Assembly: GCF_017313105.1 (NCBI RefSeq)
Contig: NZ_JAFLND010000003.1
Span: 634,424 to 698,423 of the forward strand
Reading direction: 5' to 3'
Length of the DNA stretch: 64,000 nt
DNA from: [Muricauda] lutisoli (nom. illeg.)
Lineage (GTDB): Bacteria > Bacteroidota > Bacteroidia > Flavobacteriales > Flavobacteriaceae
The notes beneath the pieces are model-generated. The model was given only the letters and a program-made list of their open reading frames with translations, ran no database searches and was not told the DNA's origin. The translations under genes and the position numbers were made by a program. Shown piece by piece: positions 17,341-26,192 of this stretch. Positions within the stretch are counted from its first letter, which is position 1; each line of letters begins with the position of its first letter.

Positions 17341-17479
17341 CCTTGTTTTTGTTTTTTCTGCACCGTTCACTGCAATAGATGACCTGCTCCCAAACCTTGG
17401 CCCATTTTTTTCGCCAAGCAAAGGGTCTTTTGCATACGGGACATATTTTAGTGGGTAAATACGGTTTCTTGTGCGTCAA
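17330..17479 (-). CDS. DUF2256 family zinc-finger microprotein
   Basis: This 49-aa gene reads [20 protein letters not shown] after a TTG start at 17479, then [10 protein letters not shown] and [15 protein letters not shown]. The two Cys pairs (CPVC and CSERC) and the W-x-x-x-W core are diagnostic of DUF2256, a small protein often next to cryptochrome/photolyase genes. Its last codons overlap the DASH gene start by 11 bases, so translation is coupled. It probably binds zinc; its partner and role are unknown, and a helper to the photolyase is inference. No ATG start is available. The 141-bp gap above it also serves kmo divergently. Confidence 0.88.
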   Translation of the reverse strand: MTHKKPYLPTKICPVCKRPFAWRKKWAKVWEQVIYCSERCRKNKNKDGN

Positions 17480-17532
17480 TCCAATTTATTGTTTAATAAA
17501 AATAACAAAAAATTAAACAAAATATGGATAAG

Positions 17533-17556
17533 GTTGAGTGAAACGAAGGAATCCGA
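17533..17556 (+). repeat. Solo relic of a dispersed repeat (GAGTGAAACGAAGGAATCC type)
   Basis: The motif TTGAGTGAAACGAAGGAATC in the kmo/DUF2256 gap matches, from memory, a dispersed Bacteroidota repeat core (TGAGTGAAACGAAGGATCTC). No inverted partner is left here, so it looks like a decayed single arm. Confidence 0.35.
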
Positions 17557-17605
17557 ACAGTTTAATGCGCAAAATGCTTACTTTTATCGCTTTAATCAGA
17601 ATTAA

Positions 17606-17616
17606 GCCCATTGGGC
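17606..17616. promoter_or_regulatory. Palindrome GCCCATTGGGC just before kmo
   Basis: A perfect 5+1+5 palindrome ends four bases before the kmo ATG. Its position would suit a repressor site or a short RNA hairpin over the translation start. It is too short to exclude chance. Confidence 0.25.
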
Positions 17617-17620
17617 ATTT

Positions 17621-18967
17621 ATGGCACAGACTCCAAAAAATATAGCCATCATCGGTTCCGGATTGGTGGGTTCCCTTTTAGCAATATATCTTCGAAGAAT
17701 TGGACATACGGTCACCGTTTTTGATAGAAGACCGGATATCAGGACCATCAAGTTTTCGGGAAGATCCATCAACTTGGCTATGAGCAACCGAGGATGGCGT
17801 TCCTTGGACGAAGTAGGTATTGGTGATAGAATCAAAGACTTGGCAATTCCTTTGGATAAGCGTGCCATGCATGTAAACGATAAACCCGTTTATTTTCAAA
17901 AGTATGGAAAGGATGGAGAGGCTATTTGGTCCATATCCCGAGGTATCCTCAATAAGCGGATGATCGATCTTGCAGAAGAGGAAGGAGCTACTTTTCGATT
18001 TAATGAAAAGGTCTGGGACGTGAATTTGCCAGAGGCCAAAATCTATACGGGCGAAACGGAAAAAAGTGAGTGGAAGGAGTATCAATATGATTTGATTTTT
18101 GGCTGTGATGGTGCTTTCTCGAGGGTCCGCCATAAAATGCAACGTAGGAGCAGGTTTAATTACTCGCAGCACTTTATAGATGTTGGCTATAAGGAACTTA
18201 CCATACCAGGCAACGAGGATGGAACGCACAAGTTGGACAAAAACTCGTTCCATATTTGGCCGCGTGGAGAGTTTATGCTCATAGCCATGCCCAATATTGA
18301 TGGTAGTTTTACCTGTACCTTGTTTTTGCCGTTTGAAGGGGAAATTTCCTTTGAGAGCATAACTACTGTCGATGATGCCAAGGCATTTTTCAAAAAATAC
18401 TTCCCGAACGTTCGCAAGGAAATAGAAGATTTGACCAAAGACTTTTTTACCAATCCTACCAGTGCCATGGTTACCATGAAGTGCTATCCATGGACCTATT
18501 GGAACAAAGTGGCCCTTGTGGGGGATTCGGCGCACGCCATTGTCCCTTTTTACGGACAAGGAATGAACGCCGGTTTCGAGGACATCTATGTGCTCAACCA
18601 GCTCATGGAAAAGCATGGGGATGATTGGGATACCATTTTTTCCGAATACCAGGAGGAACGGAAACCCAATGCAGATGCCATTGCCGAACTAAGTTACCGG
18701 AACTTTGTTGAAATGAGCAGTAAAACTGCCGACCCAAAGTTTTTGTTACAGAAAAAAATTGAAAAGCATTTTGCAGGCAAACACCCAGAAAAATGGGTGC
18801 CTGTTTACAGTCGTGTTACTTTTTCGGACAAACCTTATTCGGAGGCATTGGCGATTGGAGATTTGCAGGAAGAAATTATGAAGGAGGTAATGAAAACGCC
18901 CAATATTGAAGAAAAATGGGACTCCCAAGAAGTAGAGGATAAAATTCTGGAACTTTTAGGTAAGTAG
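17621..18967 (+). CDS. kmo: Kynurenine 3-monooxygenase
   Basis: This 448-aa FAD-dependent aromatic hydroxylase converts kynurenine to 3-hydroxykynurenine with NADPH and O2. The dinucleotide fold IAIIGSGLVGSLLAIYLRR is at residues ~6-30. FSGRSINLAMSNRGW, typical of KMO, follows, then FGCDGAFSRVRH (the DG motif) and ALVGDSAHAIVPFYGQGMNA (FAD ribityl and substrate region). A C-terminal tail of about 100 residues fits bacterial KMO length. It complements kynU at 8225, 8 kb away. A bidirectional terminator follows. Confidence 0.94.
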   Translation: MAQTPKNIAIIGSGLVGSLLAIYLRRIGHTVTVFDRRPDIRTIKFSGRSINLAMSNRGWRSLDEVGIGDRIKDLAIPLDKRAMHVNDKPVYFQKYGKDGEAIWSISRGILNKRMIDLAEEEGATFRFNEKVWDVNLPEAKIYTGETEKSEWKEYQYDLIFGCDGAFSRVRHKMQRRSRFNYSQHFIDVGYKELTIPGNEDGTHKLDKNSFHIWPRGEFMLIAMPNIDGSFTCTLFLPFEGEISFESITTVDDAKAFFKKYFPNVRKEIEDLTKDFFTNPTSAMVTMKCYPWTYWNKVALVGDSAHAIVPFYGQGMNAGFEDIYVLNQLMEKHGDDWDTIFSEYQEERKPNADAIAELSYRNFVEMSSKTADPKFLLQKKIEKHFAGKHPEKWVPVYSRVTFSDKPYSEALAIGDLQEEIMKEVMKTPNIEEKWDSQEVEDKILELLGK

Positions 18968-19026
18968 ATGGTCAATTGCCATGTCGGCACAATCAAGATA
19001 GCTGTTTTGATAAAACCTACAGCATT

Positions 19027-19057
19027 AAAAAAGCCACCTTAAAAAGGTGGCTTTTTT
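19027..19057. terminator. Bidirectional terminator between kmo and the coiled-coil gene
   Basis: The 14-bp perfect stem AAAAAAGCCACCTT / AAGGTGGCTTTTTT has a three-base loop. A and T runs on both sides make it work for both convergent genes. Confidence 0.9.
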
Positions 19058-19077
19058 AATTTCTTACGTAATGGAAA

Positions 19078-19857
19078 TTAGATTTTGGCAAAAAGTTTTT
19101 GCATTCTTTCCTGCTCTTCTTCGGCCAAAAGAGGGTCTACCAAAATTCTTCCACTGTGCTCATCGGTAATGATTTTTTTACGGGATGCAATCTCTACCTG
19201 CACCTGTGGTGGAATGGTAAAGAAAGAACCACCAGAAGCTCCACGCTCAACAGGAACCACGGCTAAACCGTTTTTCACGTTGTGACGGATTCTTTTGTAT
19301 GCCTTGATCAAACGCTCTTCGATTTTGTCTTCGTATTCTTCCGACTTTTTCAAAAGGGCTTTTTCTTCTTTTTCAGTTTCTGCAAGAATGGCATCGAGTT
19401 CACCTTTTTTGTGCTTCAAGTGACCTTCACGTTCAGATAATTTCTCTTTGGTTGCGGAAATCACCTCTTTTTTCTGCTCAATCTGCGCTTTGAACTCTTT
19501 AATGTTCTTTTCGGCCAATTGAATCTCCAACTCTTGGAACTCCACTTCTTTGCTCAAGGAATTGAACTCTCGGCTGTTCCTTACGTTTTTTTGTTGCTCG
19601 CTATATTTTTTGATTAGCGCCTTGGACTCGTCGATAAGATTCTTTTTGGCAGTAATCTCAAAGTTGATGGTCTCAACATCCGTTTTCAATTTGTCCATTC
19701 TGGTTTTAAGACCAAGAACTTCGTCTTCCAAGTCTTGTACTTCCAAAGGCAATTCGCCTCTAACATTGCGGATTTCATCCACTCTGGAATCAATAAGCTG
19801 TAAATCGTACAGTGCTCTCAACTTTTCTTCCACAGTGCTTTCTTTCTTGTTCGCCAT
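19078..19857 (-). CDS. CT398/YbbA-like coiled-coil protein with degenerate zinc ribbon
   Basis: This 259-aa protein has a long coiled coil over residues ~10-180 and a C-terminal domain homologous to the C4-type zinc ribbon of the CdsZ/CT398 family. Where that family has CGGC and CEHCGRIL, this protein reads ASGGSFFTIPPQ and DEHSGRILVDP, so all four metal ligands are absent while the fold residues remain. It starts five bases after the Nif3-like gene, in one operon, a pairing seen widely in bacteria. Its role is unclear; RNA or chaperone functions proposed for relatives may not hold without zinc. Confidence 0.85.
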   Translation of the reverse strand: MANKKESTVEEKLRALYDLQLIDSRVDEIRNVRGELPLEVQDLEDEVLGLKTRMDKLKTDVETINFEITAKKNLIDESKALIKKYSEQQKNVRNSREFNSLSKEVEFQELEIQLAEKNIKEFKAQIEQKKEVISATKEKLSEREGHLKHKKGELDAILAETEKEEKALLKKSEEYEDKIEERLIKAYKRIRHNVKNGLAVVPVERGASGGSFFTIPPQVQVEIASRKKIITDEHSGRILVDPLLAEEEQERMQKLFAKI

Positions 19858-19862
19858 ATATT

Positions 19863-20957
19863 TTATAAATACTTGATGGGATTCGTTATACTCTCCGATA
19901 AAGAGACTGCAAAATTAGGAATTTTTTTCGTAAGATAATCAACCAATAAATCTTTTGTAAACTGCTCAGTTTCAAAGTGCCCAATATCTGCAACCACCAA
20001 TTGATTTTCGGCTTGGTAAAAATCGTGATATTTAAGGTCGGCCGTAACATAAATATCGGCACCCGCTTTCTTTGCGGCGCCAATGGCAAACGCTCCGCTC
20101 CCCCCTAATACGGCAACTTTCCTAACTTTATTTCCGAGTAGTTTTGAATGCCTTACTACGGAAGCATTCATCCGTTCTTTGGCCGAAAGCAAAAAATCTT
20201 TTTCACTCATTTCGTTTTCAAGAGTGCCTATCATGCCCATCCCCAAGTCTTGATTGGTGTTTTCCAAAGTGAGCACCTCATAGGCTACTTCTTCATAAGG
20301 GTGGGCTTCAAAAAGAGTTTTTAGGATTCTTTTTTCTTTTTCAAAGGAATAGATGACGTTGATCTGTGTCTCTTGCTCAAAATGTAGCTCACCAACTTTT
20401 CCAATGGATGGATTAGCATCGTTTTCTGCCTTAAAGCTTCCGGTGCCTTCCACGCTATAACTACAATTGCTATACTTGCCGATTTCCCCAGCACCTGCCG
20501 AGAAGAGGGCCAGCTTTATCTTTTCCGCATCGGCATTGGGGGCGTAGGTGGTCAATTTTTTGATGCTTTTTGCCCTTGGAATAAGGATTTCTGGGTTTTT
20601 GATTCCCAAAACCTCACAAATTTTCGCATTTACCCCCATTTTACTATTGTCCAATGCAGTATGCATGCTGTAAATGGCAATATTGTTGGCTATGGCCTTT
20701 AGTACAACGCGCTCTACGTAATTGCTCCCTGTCAACCTTTTCAATCCCTTGAAAATAATGGGGTGAAAGCTTACGATAAGGTTGCTTTTTTTTTCGATGG
20801 CTTCGTCCACCACATTTTCCAAAGTGTCGAGGGTCACTAGAACCCCATTAACCTCCATGTTCGGGTCTCCCACTAGGAGGCCTACGTTGTCAAAATCCTC
20901 GGCATGGGCCAAAGGAGCCAATTCCTCCAGGGTTTTTGCTATCTCGTTAACGTTCAT
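19863..20957 (-). CDS. Nif3-like dinuclear metal centre protein
   Basis: This 364-aa protein has the NIF3 N-terminal half (LAPLAHAEDFDNVGLLVGDP, then LIVSFHPIIFKGLKRL with the metal-binding His, and YSMHTALDN), an inserted PII-like domain around residues 130-230 (TTYAPNADAEKIKLALFSAG, HPYEEVAYEV), and the C-terminal half (VADIGHFETEQF). It is related to GTP cyclohydrolase I type 2, but the reaction is unproven. It is the first gene of the operon with the coiled-coil protein and divergent from lpxK across 48 bp. Confidence 0.9.
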   Translation of the reverse strand: MNVNEIAKTLEELAPLAHAEDFDNVGLLVGDPNMEVNGVLVTLDTLENVVDEAIEKKSNLIVSFHPIIFKGLKRLTGSNYVERVVLKAIANNIAIYSMHTALDNSKMGVNAKICEVLGIKNPEILIPRAKSIKKLTTYAPNADAEKIKLALFSAGAGEIGKYSNCSYSVEGTGSFKAENDANPSIGKVGELHFEQETQINVIYSFEKEKRILKTLFEAHPYEEVAYEVLTLENTNQDLGMGMIGTLENEMSEKDFLLSAKERMNASVVRHSKLLGNKVRKVAVLGGSGAFAIGAAKKAGADIYVTADLKYHDFYQAENQLVVADIGHFETEQFTKDLLVDYLTKKIPNFAVSLSESITNPIKYL

Positions 20958-21005
20958 TTTAAAAATGTTAAGTGGGCTAAAGATAAAATATTATATTTTC
21001 GTTCA

Positions 21006-22004
21006 ATGCTTCAATTGCTCCGGAAAATAGCGTTCCCCATTTCTTTGGTCTATGCCTTTGTGGTTTATGTTCGAAACTTCTTGTTCGATATTGGTGTTTT
21101 TTCGTCCAAATCGTACAAAACAACTACCATTTGTGTGGGCAACTTGAGTGTTGGGGGCACAGGTAAAACCCCTATGACGGAACATTTGCTTCGGATATTG
21201 GAAAACCGAAAAACTGCTGTCCTAAGCAGGGGCTACAAGCGTAAATCCGAGGGTTTTTACTTGGCAGATGCTCAAAGTACGGTTTTGGAATTGGGAGATG
21301 AACCTTATCAGATCCATCAAAAATTTCCCAAGGTAACGGTTGCCGTAGACGCTGATCGGTGCAATGGTATCGAAAAACTACAGGATTTGGTCGACCCCGA
21401 TGTTATTGTTCTCGATGATGCTTTTCAGCATAGAAGGGTAAAGCCGAATTTTTCATTACTGCTCACTACCTACCATAATTTATATATCAATGATTGGTAT
21501 TTGCCCACCGGAAATCTTCGAGATGCCAAAAAGGAAGCGCATCGCGCCAACTTGATTGTTGTAACCAAATGTCCAGTTGGTATTTCCGAAGAGGAAAAGA
21601 AGGTCATTACATCAAAACTTAAACCAAAAAAGCACCAAAAGGTGTTATTTGCCACGCTAACCTATCATGATTTAATATCTGATGGGGGCGAGGAAAAAAT
21701 ACCATTAGCTCAATTAAATGATAAGCAAGTGGCTTTAGTGACGGGAATCGCTTCGCCAGCACCTTTGGTTCGGCATCTGCGTGCGGAAGGAATTCATTTT
21801 AAACATTTCCGGTTTGGGGATCACCATCATTTCTCCGACAAGGAAATTGAACTATTCAAGGATTATGAGCTGATATTGACCACCGAAAAGGATTTTGTTC
21901 GCTTAAAAGGGAGGGTCGAAAAACTATACTTTTTGGAAATAGCACATAGTTTTTCCAAAGAAGATGAAACGGTGTTAAAAAATGCTATTGAAGCCTTGTT
22001 TTAG
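21006..22004 (+). CDS. lpxK: Tetraacyldisaccharide 4'-kinase
   Basis: This 332-aa enzyme phosphorylates the lipid A disaccharide precursor at the inner membrane. There is an N-terminal membrane-associated helix (KIAFPISLVYAFVVYVRNF) and the Walker A motif VGNLSVGGTGKTPMTEHLL. LSRGYKRKSEGF and VLDDAFQHRRVKPNFSLLL are typical of LpxK. The ATG at 21006 is chosen; the longer frame from 20904 runs into the divergent Nif3 gene. The last four bases overlap the convergent hybrid kinase gene. Confidence 0.93.
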   Translation: MLQLLRKIAFPISLVYAFVVYVRNFLFDIGVFSSKSYKTTTICVGNLSVGGTGKTPMTEHLLRILENRKTAVLSRGYKRKSEGFYLADAQSTVLELGDEPYQIHQKFPKVTVAVDADRCNGIEKLQDLVDPDVIVLDDAFQHRRVKPNFSLLLTTYHNLYINDWYLPTGNLRDAKKEAHRANLIVVTKCPVGISEEEKKVITSKLKPKKHQKVLFATLTYHDLISDGGEEKIPLAQLNDKQVALVTGIASPAPLVRHLRAEGIHFKHFRFGDHHHFSDKEIELFKDYELILTTEKDFVRLKGRVEKLYFLEIAHSFSKEDETVLKNAIEALF

Positions 22005-24223
22005 ACGGAACCTTGCATTTTGCTCCTAAAAATATTCTCTCCTATTTTTTGGTAGAACACTTCGGGCTTAAATGGTTTGGTGACCACATCGTTACAGCCT
22101 GCTTCGTAGAAACTATCCAAACTGTCATCTAAAGAAATCGCCGTAAGTGCAATTATGGGGATGTTTGTATCAAATTTCCGAATCTGTCGTGTTGCCTCTT
22201 CACCGCTGATACCAGGCATGTGAATATCCATTAGAATAGCATCGTAGCTGTTTTTTTGGGCCAAATCAATTGCTTCGTTACCATTGTTGGCAATGTCGCA
22301 GGTAATTTCTTTTTTGGTGAGCATTTTTTTGGTGATCACCTGGTTGATTTTGTTGTCCTCGACCACCAGAACATGTAAGCCTTTGAATTGGAATTCCTCT
22401 GGATTGAGTTCGAAAACAACTTCTTCACCCTGTTTGCTTTCGTAATCCAAATCCATTTCAAAATAAAAAGAACTTCCATGGCCCAATTCACTCTCCAAGT
22501 GAATGGTACTGCCAAACAATCCCAAAAGACTCTTTACAATGGTCAATCCAAGACCTGTTCCTCCATATTCCCGGTTGATTTGGATAGAGCCCTGCTCAAA
22601 ACTCTCAAAGATATTTTTCTGCTGCTCTTCGGAAATACCGATACCATTGTCCCTTACCTCAAAATATAATTTTACTTGATCTTCATCTTTATTGAGCATT
22701 TTGGCAATAACCTCTACCTTACCATTTTTGGTGAATTTAAGGGCGTTACCTACCAAGTTCATGAAAATTTGGGATAGTTTTATCGGGTCTCCCAAGAGCT
22801 TTCCTGGTATGGTACGGTCATAATCCAAGATGAGCTCCGTGTTCTTTTCGTTGGCATTCTGTTGAAGGGATTCTACAACATCGGTCAGAACTTTGTGCAG
22901 TTTGAATTCTATACTGAGCGGCTCAAGTTTTTCAGCATCAATTTTATTGATTTGCAGGATATCGTTAATGAAATTGAGCAGGTATTCCCCGGAAAATTTT
23001 AACGATTTTAAATGTTCCTTTTGGTGTTCGGAGGGGTTTTCTTCCAACAACAAATGCGTAAGCCCTGTTACGGCGTATAAAGGTGTCCGTAACTCGTGCG
23101 TAACGGTGGACAGAAAATTTGTTTTGGCCTCCATGGCAGAAACCGCTGCATCCCTCGCCAACTCCAATTCCTTGTTTTTAGTGTAGAGAAGATCATTGGT
23201 TTTGAGTTTTATTTGGTTGTTCCTGAACAATGAAACCGCTAACAAGGATATAATGGTCAAAAAGGCGGAGGTTAATATGGCCGTGATTTCTGAACGGTTT
23301 TTGGATTCGCTCAACTCCTCGTTTTTAGCTTGGAGTTTGTTCATTTCGTTCATTTGATGGTCAAAACGGGTTTTATCGGCCGTATCCGAATCCAATTGAA
23401 CTTTTTCTATGTTGAATATGGAATCCTTGATTTGGGCCAAACCTTTTGAATATCTCAGTGCCTCGCGATAATTGCCATCAGCTTCGTATATGGATGATAA
23501 TTGTTCGAAAGCATTTTTGATTTCTTTGGAGAAACCGTGTTTTTCTGCCAGTTCCAAAGCCGCTTTGGAATGGATGACCCCTTCTTCGAGATCATCTAGG
23601 GTGACGCTTATTTTTCCCAATTCCAAGTTCGCTCGGGTGGCCAGGTATGCACGCTCTTCATTATCTGAATTTACAATAAGGGCGTGCAGGTTCTTGATGG
23701 CATCATCAAACTTTTCAATATTGGAGTAGATGTTGGCCTCAAGTAAAAGTATATTGTTGGTGAGGTTTCTGTTATTGCTGACTTTCCTGGCTTCTTCCAG
23801 TTGTTTCAGTGCTTGAAAATTATTGCCTTCATCAAATCTGAGGGCGGCATCCATATATAATTGAAATGCTTCTCCTAGCGGATAGGGGTTATCTTTCAAA
23901 TAATAAGAAGCCCTGCTCCAATAAAATTCGGAAGTTTCCCTATCACCCTCTTCCAAGAGCAGTTTTGACATCTGTTGATAAATGTCGATTAAAAGATTGG
24001 TGTCTTCATTCCTCTCGGCAATATTGGCCGCCTTGTTCAAAGTTTCTAAGGCTTTGTTTACTTTATTCTCATGTCGATATTGTATAAACTCATTTAATAT
24101 GTCGTTTACATTCGATATGGAATTTTCTTCGCTTTGGGCAAAAGAGAGTTGTGTACATAGTATTGTGCACAGGAGAAATGGCAAATTTTTGCCCAGACTT
24201 TTATTGACGAAGTTGAAGATCAA
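22001..24223 (-). CDS. Hybrid sensor histidine kinase / response regulator with TPR sensor
   Basis: This 740-aa protein has a signal peptide, a periplasmic TPR-like helical region (residues ~35-300), one membrane helix near 320 and HisKA with STVTHELRTPLYAVTGL. HATPase motifs follow (NLVGNALKFTKNGKVEV, DNGIGISEEQQKNIF, GTGLGLTIVKSLL), then a receiver domain with ILMDIHMPG and KPF near the C-terminus. The only plausible start is TTG at 24223, which overlaps the gap stop as TTGA. The output is probably by phosphotransfer to another protein, since no DNA-binding domain is present. Confidence 0.9.
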   Translation of the reverse strand: MIFNFVNKSLGKNLPFLLCTILCTQLSFAQSEENSISNVNDILNEFIQYRHENKVNKALETLNKAANIAERNEDTNLLIDIYQQMSKLLLEEGDRETSEFYWSRASYYLKDNPYPLGEAFQLYMDAALRFDEGNNFQALKQLEEARKVSNNRNLTNNILLLEANIYSNIEKFDDAIKNLHALIVNSDNEERAYLATRANLELGKISVTLDDLEEGVIHSKAALELAEKHGFSKEIKNAFEQLSSIYEADGNYREALRYSKGLAQIKDSIFNIEKVQLDSDTADKTRFDHQMNEMNKLQAKNEELSESKNRSEITAILTSAFLTIISLLAVSLFRNNQIKLKTNDLLYTKNKELELARDAAVSAMEAKTNFLSTVTHELRTPLYAVTGLTHLLLEENPSEHQKEHLKSLKFSGEYLLNFINDILQINKIDAEKLEPLSIEFKLHKVLTDVVESLQQNANEKNTELILDYDRTIPGKLLGDPIKLSQIFMNLVGNALKFTKNGKVEVIAKMLNKDEDQVKLYFEVRDNGIGISEEQQKNIFESFEQGSIQINREYGGTGLGLTIVKSLLGLFGSTIHLESELGHGSSFYFEMDLDYESKQGEEVVFELNPEEFQFKGLHVLVVEDNKINQVITKKMLTKKEITCDIANNGNEAIDLAQKNSYDAILMDIHMPGISGEEATRQIRKFDTNIPIIALTAISLDDSLDSFYEAGCNDVVTKPFKPEVFYQKIGENIFRSKMQGSV

Positions 24224-25230
24224 ACGTAGTTTTTCTTTATCAGCAAAGCTATTAAATCAATAATTCTGGAACAATATCCAGTTTCGTTATCATACCATCC
24301 GATGATTTTCACCATTTTACCGATAACGGAGGTCATCAAAGAATCAAACGTACAAGAGAACGAACTATTGTTTATATCGATAGAAACAATAGGGTCTTCA
24401 GTATAATTTAAAATACCTTTTAAGTTGTTTTCCGCTTGCTTTTTAAAGGTAGCATTTATTTCTTCAATCGAGGTTTCTTTGATTACATTGAATGTGATAT
24501 CCGTAAGTGAGCCGTTTGGAACTGGAACCCTGATACCACAACCTCCTATTACTTCCGACAATTCAGGAAAAATACTGGTCAGTGCCTTTGCGGCTCCCGT
24601 TGTTGTAGGGATTATGGATTGTCCGGCGGCCCTTGATCTGCGCAAATCCCGATGCGGGCTATCATGTAAGCTTTGATCAGAGGTATACGAGTGTACCGTA
24701 GTAATATACGCTTGTTCAATACCGCACAACTCATTGACGACCTTGATCATTGGAGCAGCATTGTTGGTTGTGCAGGATGCATTGGAAATTATTTGATCTT
24801 CACCGTTTATGATATCCTCATTGACCCCAAGGACCACCATTTTGATGGAGTCGTCCAATGGTGGGACGGAAAGAATCACCTTTTTTGCCCCATTTTTTAT
24901 ATGGAATTCCAAATCTTGGCGGGTCTTGAATTTTCCTGTGGATTCCACAACAATATCTACCCCGAGCGATTTCCAATCTATTTCTTTGGGGTGATGGTGG
25001 TTGAGCACTGGAATTTCCTTGCCATCTACCAAGATGCCGTTGTCCTTGTGCGCGATTTCTTTATTTAATACCCCGTGTATGCTATCATATTTGAGGAGAT
25101 GGGCCAAGGTTTCGGCATTGGCCAAATCGTTTATCGCCGCGACCTTAATGTTCGGATGGTTCAGCAAAAGCCTGAAAAGGGTTCTGCCAATACGGCCAAA
25201 GCCATTTATTCCAATGGTTATACTTTTCAT
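24220..25230 (-). CDS. gap: Type I glyceraldehyde-3-phosphate dehydrogenase
   Basis: This 336-aa enzyme converts glyceraldehyde-3-phosphate to 1,3-bisphosphoglycerate. The NAD fold starts ITIGINGFGRIGRTLFRLLL. The catalytic segment is ISNASCTTNNAAPM, with HSYTSDQSLHDSPHRDLRR and GAAKALTSIFPEL after it and WYDNETGYCSRIIDL at the end. The sequence drifts from the usual glycolytic form in places (LMTSVIGKMVKIIG, and SCTFDSLMTS rather than the common DS.STFDA), so an Epd-like or gluconeogenic paralogue is possible. It overlaps the hybrid kinase by four bases, a surprising partner. Confidence 0.9.
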   Translation of the reverse strand: MKSITIGINGFGRIGRTLFRLLLNHPNIKVAAINDLANAETLAHLLKYDSIHGVLNKEIAHKDNGILVDGKEIPVLNHHHPKEIDWKSLGVDIVVESTGKFKTRQDLEFHIKNGAKKVILSVPPLDDSIKMVVLGVNEDIINGEDQIISNASCTTNNAAPMIKVVNELCGIEQAYITTVHSYTSDQSLHDSPHRDLRRSRAAGQSIIPTTTGAAKALTSIFPELSEVIGGCGIRVPVPNGSLTDITFNVIKETSIEEINATFKKQAENNLKGILNYTEDPIVSIDINNSSFSCTFDSLMTSVIGKMVKIIGWYDNETGYCSRIIDLIALLIKKNYV

Positions 25231-25254
25231 GATTGGGGAGGGCGCGCGATTGAG

Positions 25255-26130
25255 CTAGTGTATGTGTTTGTGAGCTTTGTACGATGATCGAACCAAGGCT
25301 CCACTTTCCACATGCCTAAAGCCCATTTCCAACCCTATTTCTTCATATTTTTTGAACTGCTCCGGTAAAATAAATTGTTTTACGGGCAAATGTTTTTTGG
25401 ATGGTTGTAGGTATTGTCCAATGGTGATTACATCAACATCAACTTTTCTGAGGTCTTCCATTGTGGTGATGACCTCGTTTTCTTCTTCACCAAGGCCGAG
25501 CATGATACCTGATTTGGTTCTATTTGCTCCATTTTTCTTCAAATAGTCCAGCACTTCAAGGCTTCTTTCGTATTTGGCCTGGATTCTAACTTCTCGAGTC
25601 AGTCTTTTAACGGTTTCCATGTTGTGGGAAATCACTTCCGGAGCTACTTTTATTATTCTATCCAAGTGTGTGGATATTCCTTGGAAGTCAGGGATAAGGG
25701 TTTCCATGGTGGTCTCCGGATTCATTCTTCGGACTGCTTTAACCGTTTCTGCCCAAATGATGGAGCCCATATCCTTAAGGTCGTCCCTATCTACCGATGT
25801 GAGCACGGCATGTTTTATGTTCATGATTTTTATGGAGCGGGCCACTTTTTCTGGCTCTGCCCAGTCCACGGTTTCAGGTCGACCTGTCCTAACACCGCAA
25901 AATCCACAAGAGCGGGTACAGATGTTGCCTAAAATCATAAAAGTAGCCGTACCTTCTCCCCAGCATTCACCCATGTTCGGGCAACTCCCGGAGGTACAAA
26001 TGGTATTAAGGTCATATTTGTCCACGAGTCCTCTAAGCTGGGTGTATTTTTTGCCCGTTGGGAGCTTGACCCTTAGCCATTTTGGTTTCCCTTTAGGTGG
26101 AAGAACATTTTCTGCTACGCTTGTGCTCAT
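25255..26130 (-). CDS. lipA: Lipoyl synthase
   Basis: This 291-aa radical SAM enzyme inserts sulfur into protein-bound octanoyl groups. The auxiliary cluster motif is [13 protein letters not shown], and the radical SAM motif CTRSCGFC follows. The N-terminal [12 protein letters not shown] and the C-terminal [11 protein letters not shown] (the R-S-S-Y element that caps the auxiliary cluster) complete the family signature. A perfect -7 box lies 18 bp above the ATG. It lies 24 bp before gap and may head that transcript. Confidence 0.95.
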   Translation of the reverse strand: MSTSVAENVLPPKGKPKWLRVKLPTGKKYTQLRGLVDKYDLNTICTSGSCPNMGECWGEGTATFMILGNICTRSCGFCGVRTGRPETVDWAEPEKVARSIKIMNIKHAVLTSVDRDDLKDMGSIIWAETVKAVRRMNPETTMETLIPDFQGISTHLDRIIKVAPEVISHNMETVKRLTREVRIQAKYERSLEVLDYLKKNGANRTKSGIMLGLGEEENEVITTMEDLRKVDVDVITIGQYLQPSKKHLPVKQFILPEQFKKYEEIGLEMGFRHVESGALVRSSYKAHKHIH

Positions 26131-26148
26131 ACAACTAATTTAGATTTA

Positions 26149-26156
26149 CAAAGATA
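26149..26156 (-). promoter_or_regulatory. -7 box (TATCTTTG) for lipA
   Basis: A perfect TAnnTTTG lies 18 bp before the lipA ATG at 26130. No clear -33 element is seen. Confidence 0.5.
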
Positions 26157-26192
26157 CGAAACTGTGAAAGAAACTTAATGCCTCGAAAGGGG

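Noticed and set aside
17678..18616. A 312-codon antisense frame inside kmo
   Set aside because: kmo is intact and highly conserved over this stretch; the antisense reading has no family motifs.
24220..25230. gap as a broken or pseudogene copy because of unusual C-terminal wording
   Set aside because: The catalytic Cys, NAD fold and full length are intact, so it is kept as a functional gene, possibly a paralogue.
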